From Pukyongia sp. (GTDB lineage: Bacteria > Bacteroidota > Bacteroidia > Flavobacteriales > Flavobacteriaceae), in the NCBI GenBank assembly GCA_030148705.1, contig JASBSY010000005.1, forward strand, positions 48,125 to 112,124: a stretch of 64,000 nucleotides of DNA, in the 5' to 3' direction. The notes beneath the pieces are model-generated. The model did not search any database. It was not told the DNA's origin and worked only from the letters and a program-made list of their open reading frames with translations. Positions 1-8,180 of the stretch are shown here, one piece after another. Both the position numbers and the translations under genes were made by a program. Positions within the stretch are counted from its first letter, which is position 1; each line of letters begins with the position of its first letter.

Positions 1-242
1 AAGAAATTAAAGGGATGAAGGTATGCCGCCAGGCTAACGCTCATTGGATAGAATCCTTCGACAAACGGGTAAATCCATTAGGAAGGGAATATTACTGGCT
101 GAGCGGTGAATTTGTGAATATGGACAAAGGAGAAGACACAGACGAATGGGCCTTGAAAAACGGGTTTATTTCCGTAGTTCCGGTTCAGTTCGATCTAACG
201 GCCCACCACGCCATGAAGGATATAAACAGTTGGGACCTATGA
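1..242 (+). CDS. surE: 5'/3'-nucleotidase SurE, C-terminal end (partial)
   Basis: This is the last 80 or so residues of SurE, a metal-dependent nucleoside 5'-monophosphatase; the start lies before the window. The reading frame is open from base 3. The segment GREYYWLSGEF followed by EDTDEWAL and the closing VVPVQFDLTAHHA is characteristic of the C-terminal part of SurE, which forms the dimer arm. The metal-binding N-terminal part is not visible. The TGA stop (240-242) overlaps the ATG of the next gene by 3 bases, so translation is probably coupled. SurE followed by a small membrane protein and lpxB fits the usual Bacteroidota neighbourhood. I am confident in the family and have no view of the N-terminus. 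Confidence 0.9.
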   Translation, partial: EIKGMKVCRQANAHWIESFDKRVNPLGREYYWLSGEFVNMDKGEDTDEWALKNGFISVVPVQFDLTAHHAMKDINSWDL

Positions 243-529
243 TAAAAAAAGAAATCGGCATCGGGTTTTTAACCGGACTTATCTGTAATTCGCTGGGAAT
301 AATTGTTTGTGTCCTGGTAATTTCTGCCGTAAAGGGCATGGGCTTCGAAGAAACCTTATCATTTTACTGGTATACTGAAAGTATGTGGATGTTGGTGAGC
401 CTCGGTGCCTTGCCCAATCTTGCGGCTTTCTTCGGGTTTCTTAAAATCAATCGGGAATACAGGGCGCGAGGGGTGTTGATAGCTACCTTCCTTGCAGCCA
501 TAGTAACATATATTTTCTATTTTAATTAA
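239..529 (+). CDS. small membrane protein between surE and lpxB
   Basis: A 96-residue hydrophobic protein with about three predicted membrane segments (roughly residues 7-28, 45-63 and 77-94). I chose ATG 239 because it overlaps the surE stop (ATGA) and begins with the basic stretch MIKKE before the first membrane segment; the longer in-frame start at 146 would run inside surE. The stop lies directly against the lpxB start at 530, so the three genes are likely one transcript. I recognise no catalytic motif. From its neighbours an envelope role is possible, but the function is unknown. Confidence 0.8.
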   Translation: MIKKEIGIGFLTGLICNSLGIIVCVLVISAVKGMGFEETLSFYWYTESMWMLVSLGALPNLAAFFGFLKINREYRARGVLIATFLAAIVTYIFYFN

Positions 530-1669
530 ATGAAATACTACCTCATAGCCGGCGAGGCATCGGGAGATCTTCACGGCGCAAACCTGATTAAGGCGTTGGC
601 TGCCCGCGACAGCAGTGCCCAATTCCGGGTTTGGGGAGGCGATCTGATGCAGGAAAACGGGGCCGACCTGGTAAAACACTACCGGGAACTTGCGTTTATG
701 GGATTTGCCGAGGTAGTGATGAACATCCGGACTATACTGAAGAATATGTCCTTTTGCAAAAAGGATATCGCAGCTTTCAAGCCGGACGCTCTTATCCTGA
801 TCGATTACCCCGGTTTTAACCTGCGAATCGCCAAATGGGCACGGAAAAAAGGAATTCCGGTTCACTATTATATCTCGCCGCAGATATGGGCCTGGAAAGA
901 AGGCCGGATCAAGGAAATAAAGCGAAATGTGGATGCCATGTACGTCATTCTCCCCTTCGAAAAGGATTTTTATGAACAAAAGCATGGAATGCCGGTTCAC
1001 TTTGTGGGACACCCGTTAATCGATGCTATTTACAATCGCCCACAGGTGCATCCGGATAAGTTCAGAACTAAACACGAGCTCGACGACCGGCCAATCATTG
1101 CACTATTGCCGGGCAGCAGAAAACAGGAAATTTCTAAAATGCTGAAAGTAATGCTGTCGGTAGTGGATCACTTCCCCGAATACCAGTTCGTGATCGCCGG
1201 GGCACCCAGTCAGGATGCCGATTTTTACCGGGCATTTATCGAGCACGAAAGAGTTCACCTGCTTTTAAACCGGACTTACGACCTTCTTAGTGTCTCCTAT
1301 GCCGCTTTGGTAACATCCGGTACGGCAACCCTGGAAACGGCCTTGTATAAAGTTCCGCAGGTAGTGTGTTATAAGGGTGGACGTATTTCTTACGAAATAG
1401 CCCGCAGGGTCATTAAACTAAAATTCATTTCTTTGGTAAACCTCATCCTCAACAAAGAGGTTGTAACAGAGTTGATCCAGGATGAATTCAATTCGAAACG
1501 ACTCAAACAGGAACTCACCAAAATCCTCGATCCCTATAAGCGAGCTACCCTCTTTCTGGAATATTACGACCTGGAGCAATTGCTCGGAGGCAAGGGAGCC
1601 AGCAAAAAAACAGCCGATCTGATCTACAAGGCTACCTTAAAAAGCAGGAATACATCGACTGATCATTAG
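530..1669 (+). CDS. lpxB: lipid-A-disaccharide synthase LpxB
   Basis: LpxB joins UDP-2,3-diacylglucosamine and lipid X (2,3-diacylglucosamine 1-phosphate) to form the lipid A disaccharide at the inner face of the inner membrane. The 379-residue length is normal for this GT19 family. The N-terminal YYLIAGEASGDLHGANL, the central YYISPQIWAWKEGR, the FVGHPL segment and ALLPGSRKQEI are family signatures, and the C-terminal part carries SGTATLETAL, typical of the donor-binding region. It starts directly after the preceding small membrane gene with no gap. The protein looks complete, with no missing motifs. Confidence 0.96.
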   Translation: MKYYLIAGEASGDLHGANLIKALAARDSSAQFRVWGGDLMQENGADLVKHYRELAFMGFAEVVMNIRTILKNMSFCKKDIAAFKPDALILIDYPGFNLRIAKWARKKGIPVHYYISPQIWAWKEGRIKEIKRNVDAMYVILPFEKDFYEQKHGMPVHFVGHPLIDAIYNRPQVHPDKFRTKHELDDRPIIALLPGSRKQEISKMLKVMLSVVDHFPEYQFVIAGAPSQDADFYRAFIEHERVHLLLNRTYDLLSVSYAALVTSGTATLETALYKVPQVVCYKGGRISYEIARRVIKLKFISLVNLILNKEVVTELIQDEFNSKRLKQELTKILDPYKRATLFLEYYDLEQLLGGKGASKKTADLIYKATLKSRNTSTDH

Positions 1670-1694
1670 CCGGATACGCCACAACAATTACCCT

Positions 1695-1719
1695 GTTTAT
1701 CTGTTATTTAAAGATAAAC
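1695..1719. promoter_or_regulatory. inverted repeat between lpxB and the NlpC/P60 gene
   Basis: GTTTATCT (1695-1702) and AGATAAAC (1712-1719) are perfect inverted repeats around a 9-base A/T spacer. It could be a weak hairpin ending the lpxB transcript (no T tract follows) or an operator for the next gene, whose ATG is about 50 bases downstream. The function is unresolved. Confidence 0.3.
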
Positions 1720-1767
1720 TGACGCCAATTTGAAAAAATTTGTATTTTTAGTCAAACCAAATCTCAC

Positions 1768-2265
1768 ATGAAAAGACTATTCCTACTCGGTCTGCTCGCG
1801 TTAATACTGGCGTCCTGCGGCAGTTCCCGCAAAGTAACCGATACTTCGGTTATCGGCTCCAATTCCTCCTCTGTATCGGAAAAGAAAATAAGTAAGATAG
1901 TCTCCCACGCCAAGACTTTTGTAGGCACAAAATACAAATTCGGAGGCACCACCAGCCGAGGTATGGATTGTTCCGGCCTGGTCTACGTTTCTTTTCAACA
2001 GGAAAACATTTTGCTTCCGAGAATTTCACGGGACATGGCCAAGGAAGGGGTTCCTATTTCTCTTAGACAGGCTGAAGAAGGGGATCTTCTGTTCTTTCAA
2101 ACAAGTAAGAACCGCAAGGTTATCAATCACGTTGGCCTGGTGGTGGATACCGGAGGCGGGGTGTTGAAATTCATCCATTCCACCACCCGCAGGGGGGTTA
2201 TCATCTCGTCCCTTGAAGAACGTTACTGGAACGAAGCGTTTGTAGAAGTGCGCCGTATTATTTAA
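1768..2265 (+). CDS. NlpC/P60 (C40) cell-wall peptidase lipoprotein
   Basis: A 165-residue envelope peptidase expected to cut peptidoglycan stem peptides. The N-terminal 16 residues are hydrophobic and end in a lipobox (LILASC, Cys17), so it should be a lipoprotein. The NlpC/P60 domain spans roughly residues 42-160: the catalytic Cys68 is in MDCSGLV, the His is in INHVGLVVD, and the third polar residue is probably the His in FIHSTT. It is compact, like Spr-type single-domain members, with no added SH3 domain. It stands alone between lpxB and comEC, 98 bp after lpxB. The family call is firm; the precise bond cut is unknown. Confidence 0.9.
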   Translation: MKRLFLLGLLALILASCGSSRKVTDTSVIGSNSSSVSEKKISKIVSHAKTFVGTKYKFGGTTSRGMDCSGLVYVSFQQENILLPRISRDMAKEGVPISLRQAEEGDLLFFQTSKNRKVINHVGLVVDTGGGVLKFIHSTTRRGVIISSLEERYWNEAFVEVRRII

Positions 2266-2315
2266 CTTAGTCTTCCTTTAAAACCCGCTCCCCGGTATGT
2301 TTAATACGCTGCCGG

Positions 2316-4337
2316 ATGCGCTTCATTAACTTTGCCGTCGTTAAATTTTCGGTCTTCCTGATCCTGGGAATACTAGGCGGGCATTCTTTTAAACAAATTC
2401 ACCTTCATTTTGCGATTCCACTTCTCGTGGTCTTGCTGTTCGTTGCCTGGCGGATATCGAGAAAGCAGCTGTTTCAGAAAGCGTATTTCGGATTGTTGAC
2501 ATTTGCTTGTTTTTTTGTCTTAGGATATTGCAACTACCAGTTCCGATCGCCCGAATTTCAGCCCTCACATTACGCAAACTCAAGGCTTGCCGGCAAAGCG
2601 GCTGTATTAAACATTCAGATTTGCGAGGTATTAAAACCTAGCGACTATTATCACAGGTATGTGGCGCGAGTAATCCGGGTGAATTCGACCTTTTCCACCG
2701 GAAAACTGCTGGTACTGGTTGTGAAAGACTCCACATCCGATAAATTTCGAACAGACGATCACCTTATCATTGGCGGTTCGATAAGGGCCATTCCCCCACC
2801 CTTGAATCCCGGGCAGTTCAATTATGCCGAATACATGGAAAATCAGGATGTATACGGGCAACTAAAGGTGGAATCGGCCGATATAATACATCGCTTAGAG
2901 GGAAGTTCTACCCTAAAAGGCCTGGCGAACCGGCTAAGGGATTTCTTAAGCTCCAAGTTAGATGCTACAAGACTGGGCCGGGAAGAACGCAGTATACTTC
3001 AAGCATTGTTGTTGGGCGACCGCAGGGAGATCGACCCTGCTTTGTATGCTTCATACGCCGCGGCAGGAGCAATACATATCCTTGCTGTTTCCGGCTTGCA
3101 TGTGGGTATCCTTTACTTGTTGTTATCATGGGTGTTCAAACCGCTTCTACTAATGAGGTACGGCAGGAACTATCGCTGCATCCTCATTGTTCTACTGTTG
3201 TGGGGATTTGCCTTAATGACCGGGCTATCCCCATCGGTAACCAGAGCGGTTAGTATGTTTACCTGCTTCGGAATTGCGCAGCTGCTCAACCGCCCCACCA
3301 ATTCCATCAATACACTTTTTCTTTCCTTGTTCTTCCTGCTGCTGATCAATCCAAAATTACTCTTTCAGGTGGGATTCCAGTTAAGCTATCTGGCGGTGTT
3401 CTTTATCTTGTGGTTACAACCCGGTCTCTCCAAACTGTATACTCCCCGAAGTTATATTGATAAAAAAGTCTGGAGTCTGCTAACTGTATCTGTAGCAGCT
3501 CAATTGGGAGTTGCTCCGCTGAGCATCTATTACTTCAATCAATTTCCAGGCCTGTTCCTGCTTACTAATCTGTTGGTACTGCCCTTTCTCGGCCTTCTTG
3601 TAAGCCTGGGGTTATGTGTCATCATTCTGGCTTCCCTGGACTGTTTGCCCTTCTGGCTGGCGAACACTTACAGCGAATTAATACGAGTATTAAATGCCGT
3701 AATCACCCGGATCGCTAACTGGGATACATTTGTAATCGGGGATATTCATTGTTCAGGGTATTTGTTACTGGGCAGTTATCTGCTAATCGTTTGCACGGTC
3801 CTATACCTGCGAGCACTGTCGTACAGGCGGCTGGTATTCATGTTGACGTCCTGGCTTATTTTTATAGCGATACTATTTTCAGATAAAGTACGGCTCAGCG
3901 GAACAGAACTCGTGGTATTCCACAACTTTAAGAATACGGTAATAGGGATTAAAAAGAAGGATTCTTTGATAGTGTATTCGAACGACAGTCTCAATAATTA
4001 CCATCACAGCTTTCCGGTAAAACCCTATCGCCTTCAGAAAAACATAAAGAATTACTGTCAGAAGTATTTGAAAAACGTGATTGCCTACGACACCCTAAGT
4101 TTACTTGTTATCGATTCTACAGCCGTCTACCCAACTGATATTTCAGGAAAGATAGTGTTGCTTTCCCGCAACCCTCCCATACATCTCAAGCGCTTAATAG
4201 ATTCAATAAAACCAAGGCAGATCATTGCCGATGGAAGCAATTTTCTTACGAGCGTAAAACGATGGAAGGAAACATGTAAAAATGAAAAGCTCCCCTTTCA
4301 CCATACAGGCGAGAGCGGAGCTTTTATCATAGAGTAG
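2316..4337 (+). CDS. comEC: ComEC/Rec2 family DNA-uptake channel protein
   Basis: ComEC forms the inner-membrane channel for single-stranded DNA during natural transformation. The 673-residue protein has N-terminal membrane helices, a soluble region around residues 90-190, and then the Competence domain (roughly 215-500) with LLLGDRREID, AAGAIHILAVSGLHVGILY and LTGLSPSVTRA, all typical. The C-terminal 170 residues occupy the place of the metallo-beta-lactamase-like domain, but I see no HxHxDH motif there, so that domain seems degenerate or replaced. The start at ATG 2316 gives a short cytoplasmic N-terminus; a later start is possible. Confidence 0.9.
   Translation: MRFINFAVVKFSVFLILGILGGHSFKQIHLHFAIPLLVVLLFVAWRISRKQLFQKAYFGLLTFACFFVLGYCNYQFRSPEFQPSHYANSRLAGKAAVLNIQICEVLKPSDYYHRYVARVIRVNSTFSTGKLLVLVVKDSTSDKFRTDDHLIIGGSIRAIPPPLNPGQFNYAEYMENQDVYGQLKVESADIIHRLEGSSTLKGLANRLRDFLSSKLDATRLGREERSILQALLLGDRREIDPALYASYAAAGAIHILAVSGLHVGILYLLLSWVFKPLLLMRYGRNYRCILIVLLLWGFALMTGLSPSVTRAVSMFTCFGIAQLLNRPTNSINTLFLSLFFLLLINPKLLFQVGFQLSYLAVFFILWLQPGLSKLYTPRSYIDKKVWSLLTVSVAAQLGVAPLSIYYFNQFPGLFLLTNLLVLPFLGLLVSLGLCVIILASLDCLPFWLANTYSELIRVLNAVITRIANWDTFVIGDIHCSGYLLLGSYLLIVCTVLYLRALSYRRLVFMLTSWLIFIAILFSDKVRLSGTELVVFHNFKNTVIGIKKKDSLIVYSNDSLNNYHHSFPVKPYRLQKNIKNYCQKYLKNVIAYDTLSLLVIDSTAVYPTDISGKIVLLSRNPPIHLKRLIDSIKPRQIIADGSNFLTSVKRWKETCKNEKLPFHHTGESGAFIIE
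4285..4325 (+). terminator. possible hairpin at the comEC 3' end
   Basis: AAAAGCTCC (4285-4293) pairs with GGAGCTTTT (4317-4325) across a 23-base loop, just inside the comEC coding end. The T run is short and interrupted, so this is a weak terminator candidate. Confidence 0.3.
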
Positions 4338-4362
4338 AGAAACACTTAACTAAAATCTACTC

Positions 4363-4902
4363 TTAGAAAGTACCTTTAAAATTCTTCTGATATTCTTCCC
4401 ATTGTTCCATGGTAGTTATGGAAGCATAATCGTCGTTTGCGATCATCTTCAGATAGATCTCAAGCTGTTGTGGGGTCTTATACCCGGGTATGGCTTGAAT
4501 GAGCTGTCCGTTATCCTTAAAGAAAACCAGGCTTGGGTAGCCGCGCAATTTCAAAGCATCGGCAAAGAAATGGGTGGCATTCCTGCCTTTCCTTCCTTCC
4601 TGGTAGTTCGGGTTGGTATATGTGAAATCCTGGAAGGTGATCTCTTCGGTACCTTCGGCATTGAATTTAACTGCGTAAAAGTTCTTATTTATAAAATCTA
4701 TGACTTTCTTATTGCTGAAGGTATTTTTATCTAAAAGTTTACACGGACCACACCAGGTCGTGTAAACATCCATAAATATCTTCCTGGGCTCTTTCTTCTG
4801 AGCGGCCAGCGCCTCGTTCATAGACATCCATCGAATCTCCTGGGCCGTTGTTACGGAGGTTACCAATATGGCCAAAAGAAGTAAAATCTGCTTCATTATC
4901 AT
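4363..4902 (-). CDS. secreted thioredoxin-family protein (WCGPC)
   Basis: A 179-residue thioredoxin-fold protein with an N-terminal signal peptide (about residues 1-20, ending near TTAQ) and the active-site motif WCGPC at 50-54 within DVYTTWCGPCK. The later GYPSLVFF segment supplies the cis-Pro loop. It is therefore expected to act in the periplasm as a thiol-disulfide reductase. Two ATG codons six bases apart are possible starts (4902 or 4896). It faces comEC convergently with a 25-bp gap and lies downstream of the peptide-transporter unit, separated from it by a strong terminator, so it probably has its own promoter. The exact substrate is unknown. Confidence 0.85.
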   Translation of the reverse strand: MIMKQILLLLAILVTSVTTAQEIRWMSMNEALAAQKKEPRKIFMDVYTTWCGPCKLLDKNTFSNKKVIDFINKNFYAVKFNAEGTEEITFQDFTYTNPNYQEGRKGRNATHFFADALKLRGYPSLVFFKDNGQLIQAIPGYKTPQQLEIYLKMIANDDYASITTMEQWEEYQKNFKGTF

Positions 4903-4927
4903 TAATTTATTCTGCGTTTATTATAAC

Positions 4928-4959
4928 AAAAAACGTTCCAAAATATGGAACGTTTTTTT
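4928..4959 (-). terminator. Rho-independent terminator after the POT transporter unit
   Basis: A-tract plus CGTTCCA (4934-4940), loop AAATA, TGGAACG (4946-4952) and a T7 run form a perfect hairpin. It sits just after the minus-strand transporter stop at 4976. The A and T tracts are symmetric, so it could work in both directions. Confidence 0.85.
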
Positions 4960-4975
4960 AATTAAATAATTGTGT

Positions 4976-6730
4976 TTAGCGTACGCCGTGCATCAATCGT
5001 TTCAACAACGGATGCAGCATCAGCGAAACAAAGCCCAGTCCGATAGGGATTATGGTAAAGATCAGGAAAAAGGTCGATAAACTGTGTTCCTGGGTTATCT
5101 TTTCAATATCGCCACCCACATAATGTGCCAGTTTATTTCCAATAGCTATCGCCAGGTAATATACCCCGAACATGAAGGCAATCATCCTGGCCGGTATTAA
5201 TTTACTGAGGTACGAAAGTCCCATAGGCGACAGGCATAATTCGCCAAGGGTGTGAAACAGGTAGGCCAGAACAAGCCAGGCCATACTTAAACTTGCGGTT
5301 GTGGCTCCCGCTTCGACATTCCGCGCTCCGAAGGCCAGCAACCCAAATCCTAAACCTAGCAGGGCCAGGCCAAGGAAGTATTTTACAGAGGCCGGTGGGT
5401 TATACCGGCTGTCCCACCATTTGGTAAACAGGGGTGCAAACATAATAATGAAAAGTGAATTCAGAATGGCAAACCAGGTTATTGGTACTTCGGTATCGGT
5501 AGATTGGAATTCGACATATAATTTGTATATCACGATAGCCCAAACGATCACAAAACTGGTGCCCAGGATTATATTAGACAGCCCTATCCTGTTAAAGGTC
5601 TTCCTAAATAAACTTAACAACACATATGTTATTATGAGAAGCGGAACAACCGTTACGATAAGGTCGATAATCTTAAAGCCCATTGCAGCATTTCCCTCCA
5701 GGAATCTATCGGTAAAGTCCCTGGTATAAATTGGTAGTGACCCCGCAGCCTGTTCAAAAGCCGCCCAGAAGAAGATGGTGAAAATACAGAAGATTGCAAA
5801 TGCAATCATCCTGTCCCGCTCTATCTTGATATAACGGGGTAACCTGATTATTAATAACAACACAAAAGTAAGAGCTGCCAGAAGGGCGAAGAACAGCGAA
5901 TTCCCCATCCCTGCTATGGTGAAATTCAAGGTTTGAATATCACCAATCTTATTCAGCGGATCGTTAATGATGAAGATGAGAGCCGAAATTGTAAACACTG
6001 CGATTAGTATTATATCCAGCATTCGGAACTCGTTAAGTACAGTTCCAACTTTAAGAGCAGCGGCTTTGTCGTCGGCTTTTTTGGTCTTCAGCGGCTTATT
6101 GCCGATATCGCCAAAAAGCGGTTGGGCAAAATAAAACTGCAGCATTCCCAGTAACATAAAAATTCCCGCCAGACCGAACCCGTAGCTCCATCCGATTTTT
6201 TCACCTACCCATCCGCAGAGCATGATACCGATGAATGCACCGGCATTAACTCCCATATAGAATATATTGTAGGCGCCGTCTTTCTTTTCATCATGGCCTT
6301 CATACATCCTCGAAATGATAGAGGTCATGTTAGGTTTAAAAAATCCGTTCCCAAGAATCAAAAGGGCTATACCTATGTATAAGAAGAGGGGTGTTTCAAC
6401 GGCCATGGAGGCATGACCGAAGGTCATCAGTAAGGCTCCAATAACCACAGCCCTCCGGTATCCTATCTTATTATCCGCCAGCCAGCCACCCAACAGCGGA
6501 GTGAGATAGACTAACATGGCATAGGTTCCCAAGAGGGATAAGGCCGCTTCCGCAGACCATGCCCAGCCGGGGTTTTCCCCCAGGATGGCACCGGTAAGAA
6601 AGATCACTAAGATGGCACGCATCCCGTAATAGGAAAAGCGTTCCCACATTTCGGTAAAGAACAGTACAAAGAGGCCTGCAGGATGACCCAGTACCTTATT
6701 CTGAAACATATTTTCTACATCCGAATTCAT
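4976..6730 (-). CDS. POT/PTR2 family peptide:proton symporter (long form)
   Basis: A proton-coupled importer of di- and tripeptides in the inner membrane. The first helix carries the POT signature EMWERFSYYGMR (the ExxER motif used in proton coupling), followed by the family's second conserved region around IGLGNGFFKPN-type sequence (here LILGNGFFKPNMTSI) and the FYMGVNAGAF segment. At 584 residues it is longer than its neighbour because of extra hydrophobic segments between the two six-helix halves (roughly residues 230-330). It is the last gene of a minus-strand group DPP-POT-POT, 21 bp after the shorter paralogue. Substrate specificity cannot be read from sequence. Confidence 0.93.
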   Translation of the reverse strand: MNSDVENMFQNKVLGHPAGLFVLFFTEMWERFSYYGMRAILVIFLTGAILGENPGWAWSAEAALSLLGTYAMLVYLTPLLGGWLADNKIGYRRAVVIGALLMTFGHASMAVETPLFLYIGIALLILGNGFFKPNMTSIISRMYEGHDEKKDGAYNIFYMGVNAGAFIGIMLCGWVGEKIGWSYGFGLAGIFMLLGMLQFYFAQPLFGDIGNKPLKTKKADDKAAALKVGTVLNEFRMLDIILIAVFTISALIFIINDPLNKIGDIQTLNFTIAGMGNSLFFALLAALTFVLLLIIRLPRYIKIERDRMIAFAIFCIFTIFFWAAFEQAAGSLPIYTRDFTDRFLEGNAAMGFKIIDLIVTVVPLLIITYVLLSLFRKTFNRIGLSNIILGTSFVIVWAIVIYKLYVEFQSTDTEVPITWFAILNSLFIIMFAPLFTKWWDSRYNPPASVKYFLGLALLGLGFGLLAFGARNVEAGATTASLSMAWLVLAYLFHTLGELCLSPMGLSYLSKLIPARMIAFMFGVYYLAIAIGNKLAHYVGGDIEKITQEHSLSTFFLIFTIIPIGLGFVSLMLHPLLKRLMHGVR

Positions 6731-6751
6731 AAGTGCTGATTTTTAGGTGAA

Positions 6752-8143
6752 TTAATTGATATCCGGATCGGCCAGTTCATAGCCTTCGGTTACTTTCATC
6801 TCACGTTCATTGTCTTCAGCACCATGGGTGAGATGCTCCAGTTTCTTCCTGAACAACATCACCAATAATCCAAACACCACACAGAATACTGCTATCCCCG
6901 TAAATACAGCGAATTCGCCAAAATTAGACGCAGATTCACCCAACAGTCCGGCCAGTTTATTTCCCAGCCCCGTCATTGCAAAGTAAACTCCCATCATAAT
7001 AGAAGCATATTTAAGCGGTGCCAATTTCGTGATATAGGACAAGGCTACCGGTGAAATACACAGCTCCCCTATTGTATGGAACAGATACGCCAGTACCAAC
7101 CAGTACATAGCCGATGCTCCTGTACTCTCGAACTCTGCAGAAGCAGCCGACATAAAGAAAAATCCGGTACCCATGATGATCAATCCGATAATCATTTTGA
7201 AGAGGGAGGTTGATATCTTACCCTTCAACTTTCGCCTGGCCCAGTAGGCCGCAACCGCCGTACCCAAGAATATGATAAACATGGCGTTTAACGACTGAAA
7301 CCAGGAAGCGGGTATTTCCCAACCCATCAACATTCTGTTTGTATTCTCTTTTGCATAAATATTCATTAATCCACCGGCCTGCTCGAAAGCACCCCAGAAG
7401 ACAATTACCAGTAGAAAGGATATAAACAAAACGATTACCCTGTCCTTTTCAACCTTGGTAAGAGGCCGCTTCATAGCAGCTTTTTCTTCTTCATCCTTCG
7501 ATTCTCCGAGGAAATTTCCAACGTGTTTCAGGTGTTTTTGTCCCGCCAGGTATTGGATCAGTCCAAGAGCCATACCTATCCCGGCAAGTCCGAATCCATA
7601 ATGCCATCCGTGAACTTCCCCAACATATCCAACGATTAAACTAGACAGAAAGGCGCCTATGTTAATCCCTATATAAAAAATTGTAAATCCTTTATCCCGT
7701 CTTATGTCGCCTTGCTTGTACAATCCTCCAACCATAGTTGAAATATTGGGCTTAAGCATTCCAACGCCGGCAATAATCAAACCTAATCCGGTGTAGAAGG
7801 CCCACATTACTTCATAAGCCAGAATACTGTGACCGGCAACCAGGAGAATCCCCCCGTAAAGCACGGATTTCTTCTGACCCAGAAACTTATCGGCTATCCA
7901 ACCCCCAGGGATGGAAGCTACATAAACCAACATGGTATACCAGCCATAGAGTGCCAGGGCTTCAGCATTTGTCCATCCCAGTCCACTATTATCTCCCACT
8001 GTTTCTGCTACAAGATATAGCACAAGAATGGCGCGCATTCCGTAGTATGAAAAACGCTCCCACATCTCGGTGAAGAACAATACGTAAAGACCCACAGGAT
8101 GTCCGAACAATTCCTTGGGTTTATGAGCTAATGAATTTGACAT
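6752..8143 (-). CDS. POT/PTR2 family peptide:proton symporter (short form)
   Basis: A second POT symporter, 463 residues, the usual bacterial length. It starts GHPVGLYVLFFTEMWERFSYYG, nearly the same as the following gene, and also carries GVGMLKPNISTM and FYIGINIGAF. The late segment TIGELCISPVALSYITKLAP is conserved between the pair. It appears to be a tandem paralogue lacking the mid-protein insertion of the other copy. It lies 37 bp after the dipeptidyl peptidase gene, so secreted peptidase and importer are probably cotranscribed: the peptidase would release the small peptides that these symporters take up. The ATG at 8143 is the natural start. Confidence 0.93.
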   Translation of the reverse strand: MSNSLAHKPKELFGHPVGLYVLFFTEMWERFSYYGMRAILVLYLVAETVGDNSGLGWTNAEALALYGWYTMLVYVASIPGGWIADKFLGQKKSVLYGGILLVAGHSILAYEVMWAFYTGLGLIIAGVGMLKPNISTMVGGLYKQGDIRRDKGFTIFYIGINIGAFLSSLIVGYVGEVHGWHYGFGLAGIGMALGLIQYLAGQKHLKHVGNFLGESKDEEEKAAMKRPLTKVEKDRVIVLFISFLLVIVFWGAFEQAGGLMNIYAKENTNRMLMGWEIPASWFQSLNAMFIIFLGTAVAAYWARRKLKGKISTSLFKMIIGLIIMGTGFFFMSAASAEFESTGASAMYWLVLAYLFHTIGELCISPVALSYITKLAPLKYASIMMGVYFAMTGLGNKLAGLLGESASNFGEFAVFTGIAVFCVVFGLLVMLFRKKLEHLTHGAEDNEREMKVTEGYELADPDIN

Positions 8144-8180
8144 AATTTATAGTATTAGTTAGAAGTTAGTTTTCGTAAGC

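Noticed and set aside
146..238. Upstream extension of the small membrane protein inside surE
   Set aside because: It lies in a different frame of surE coding sequence; the ATGA overlap at 239 is the natural start.
359..1012. 217-residue minus-strand open frame under lpxB
   Set aside because: Fully antisense to well-supported genes and with no recognisable domain.
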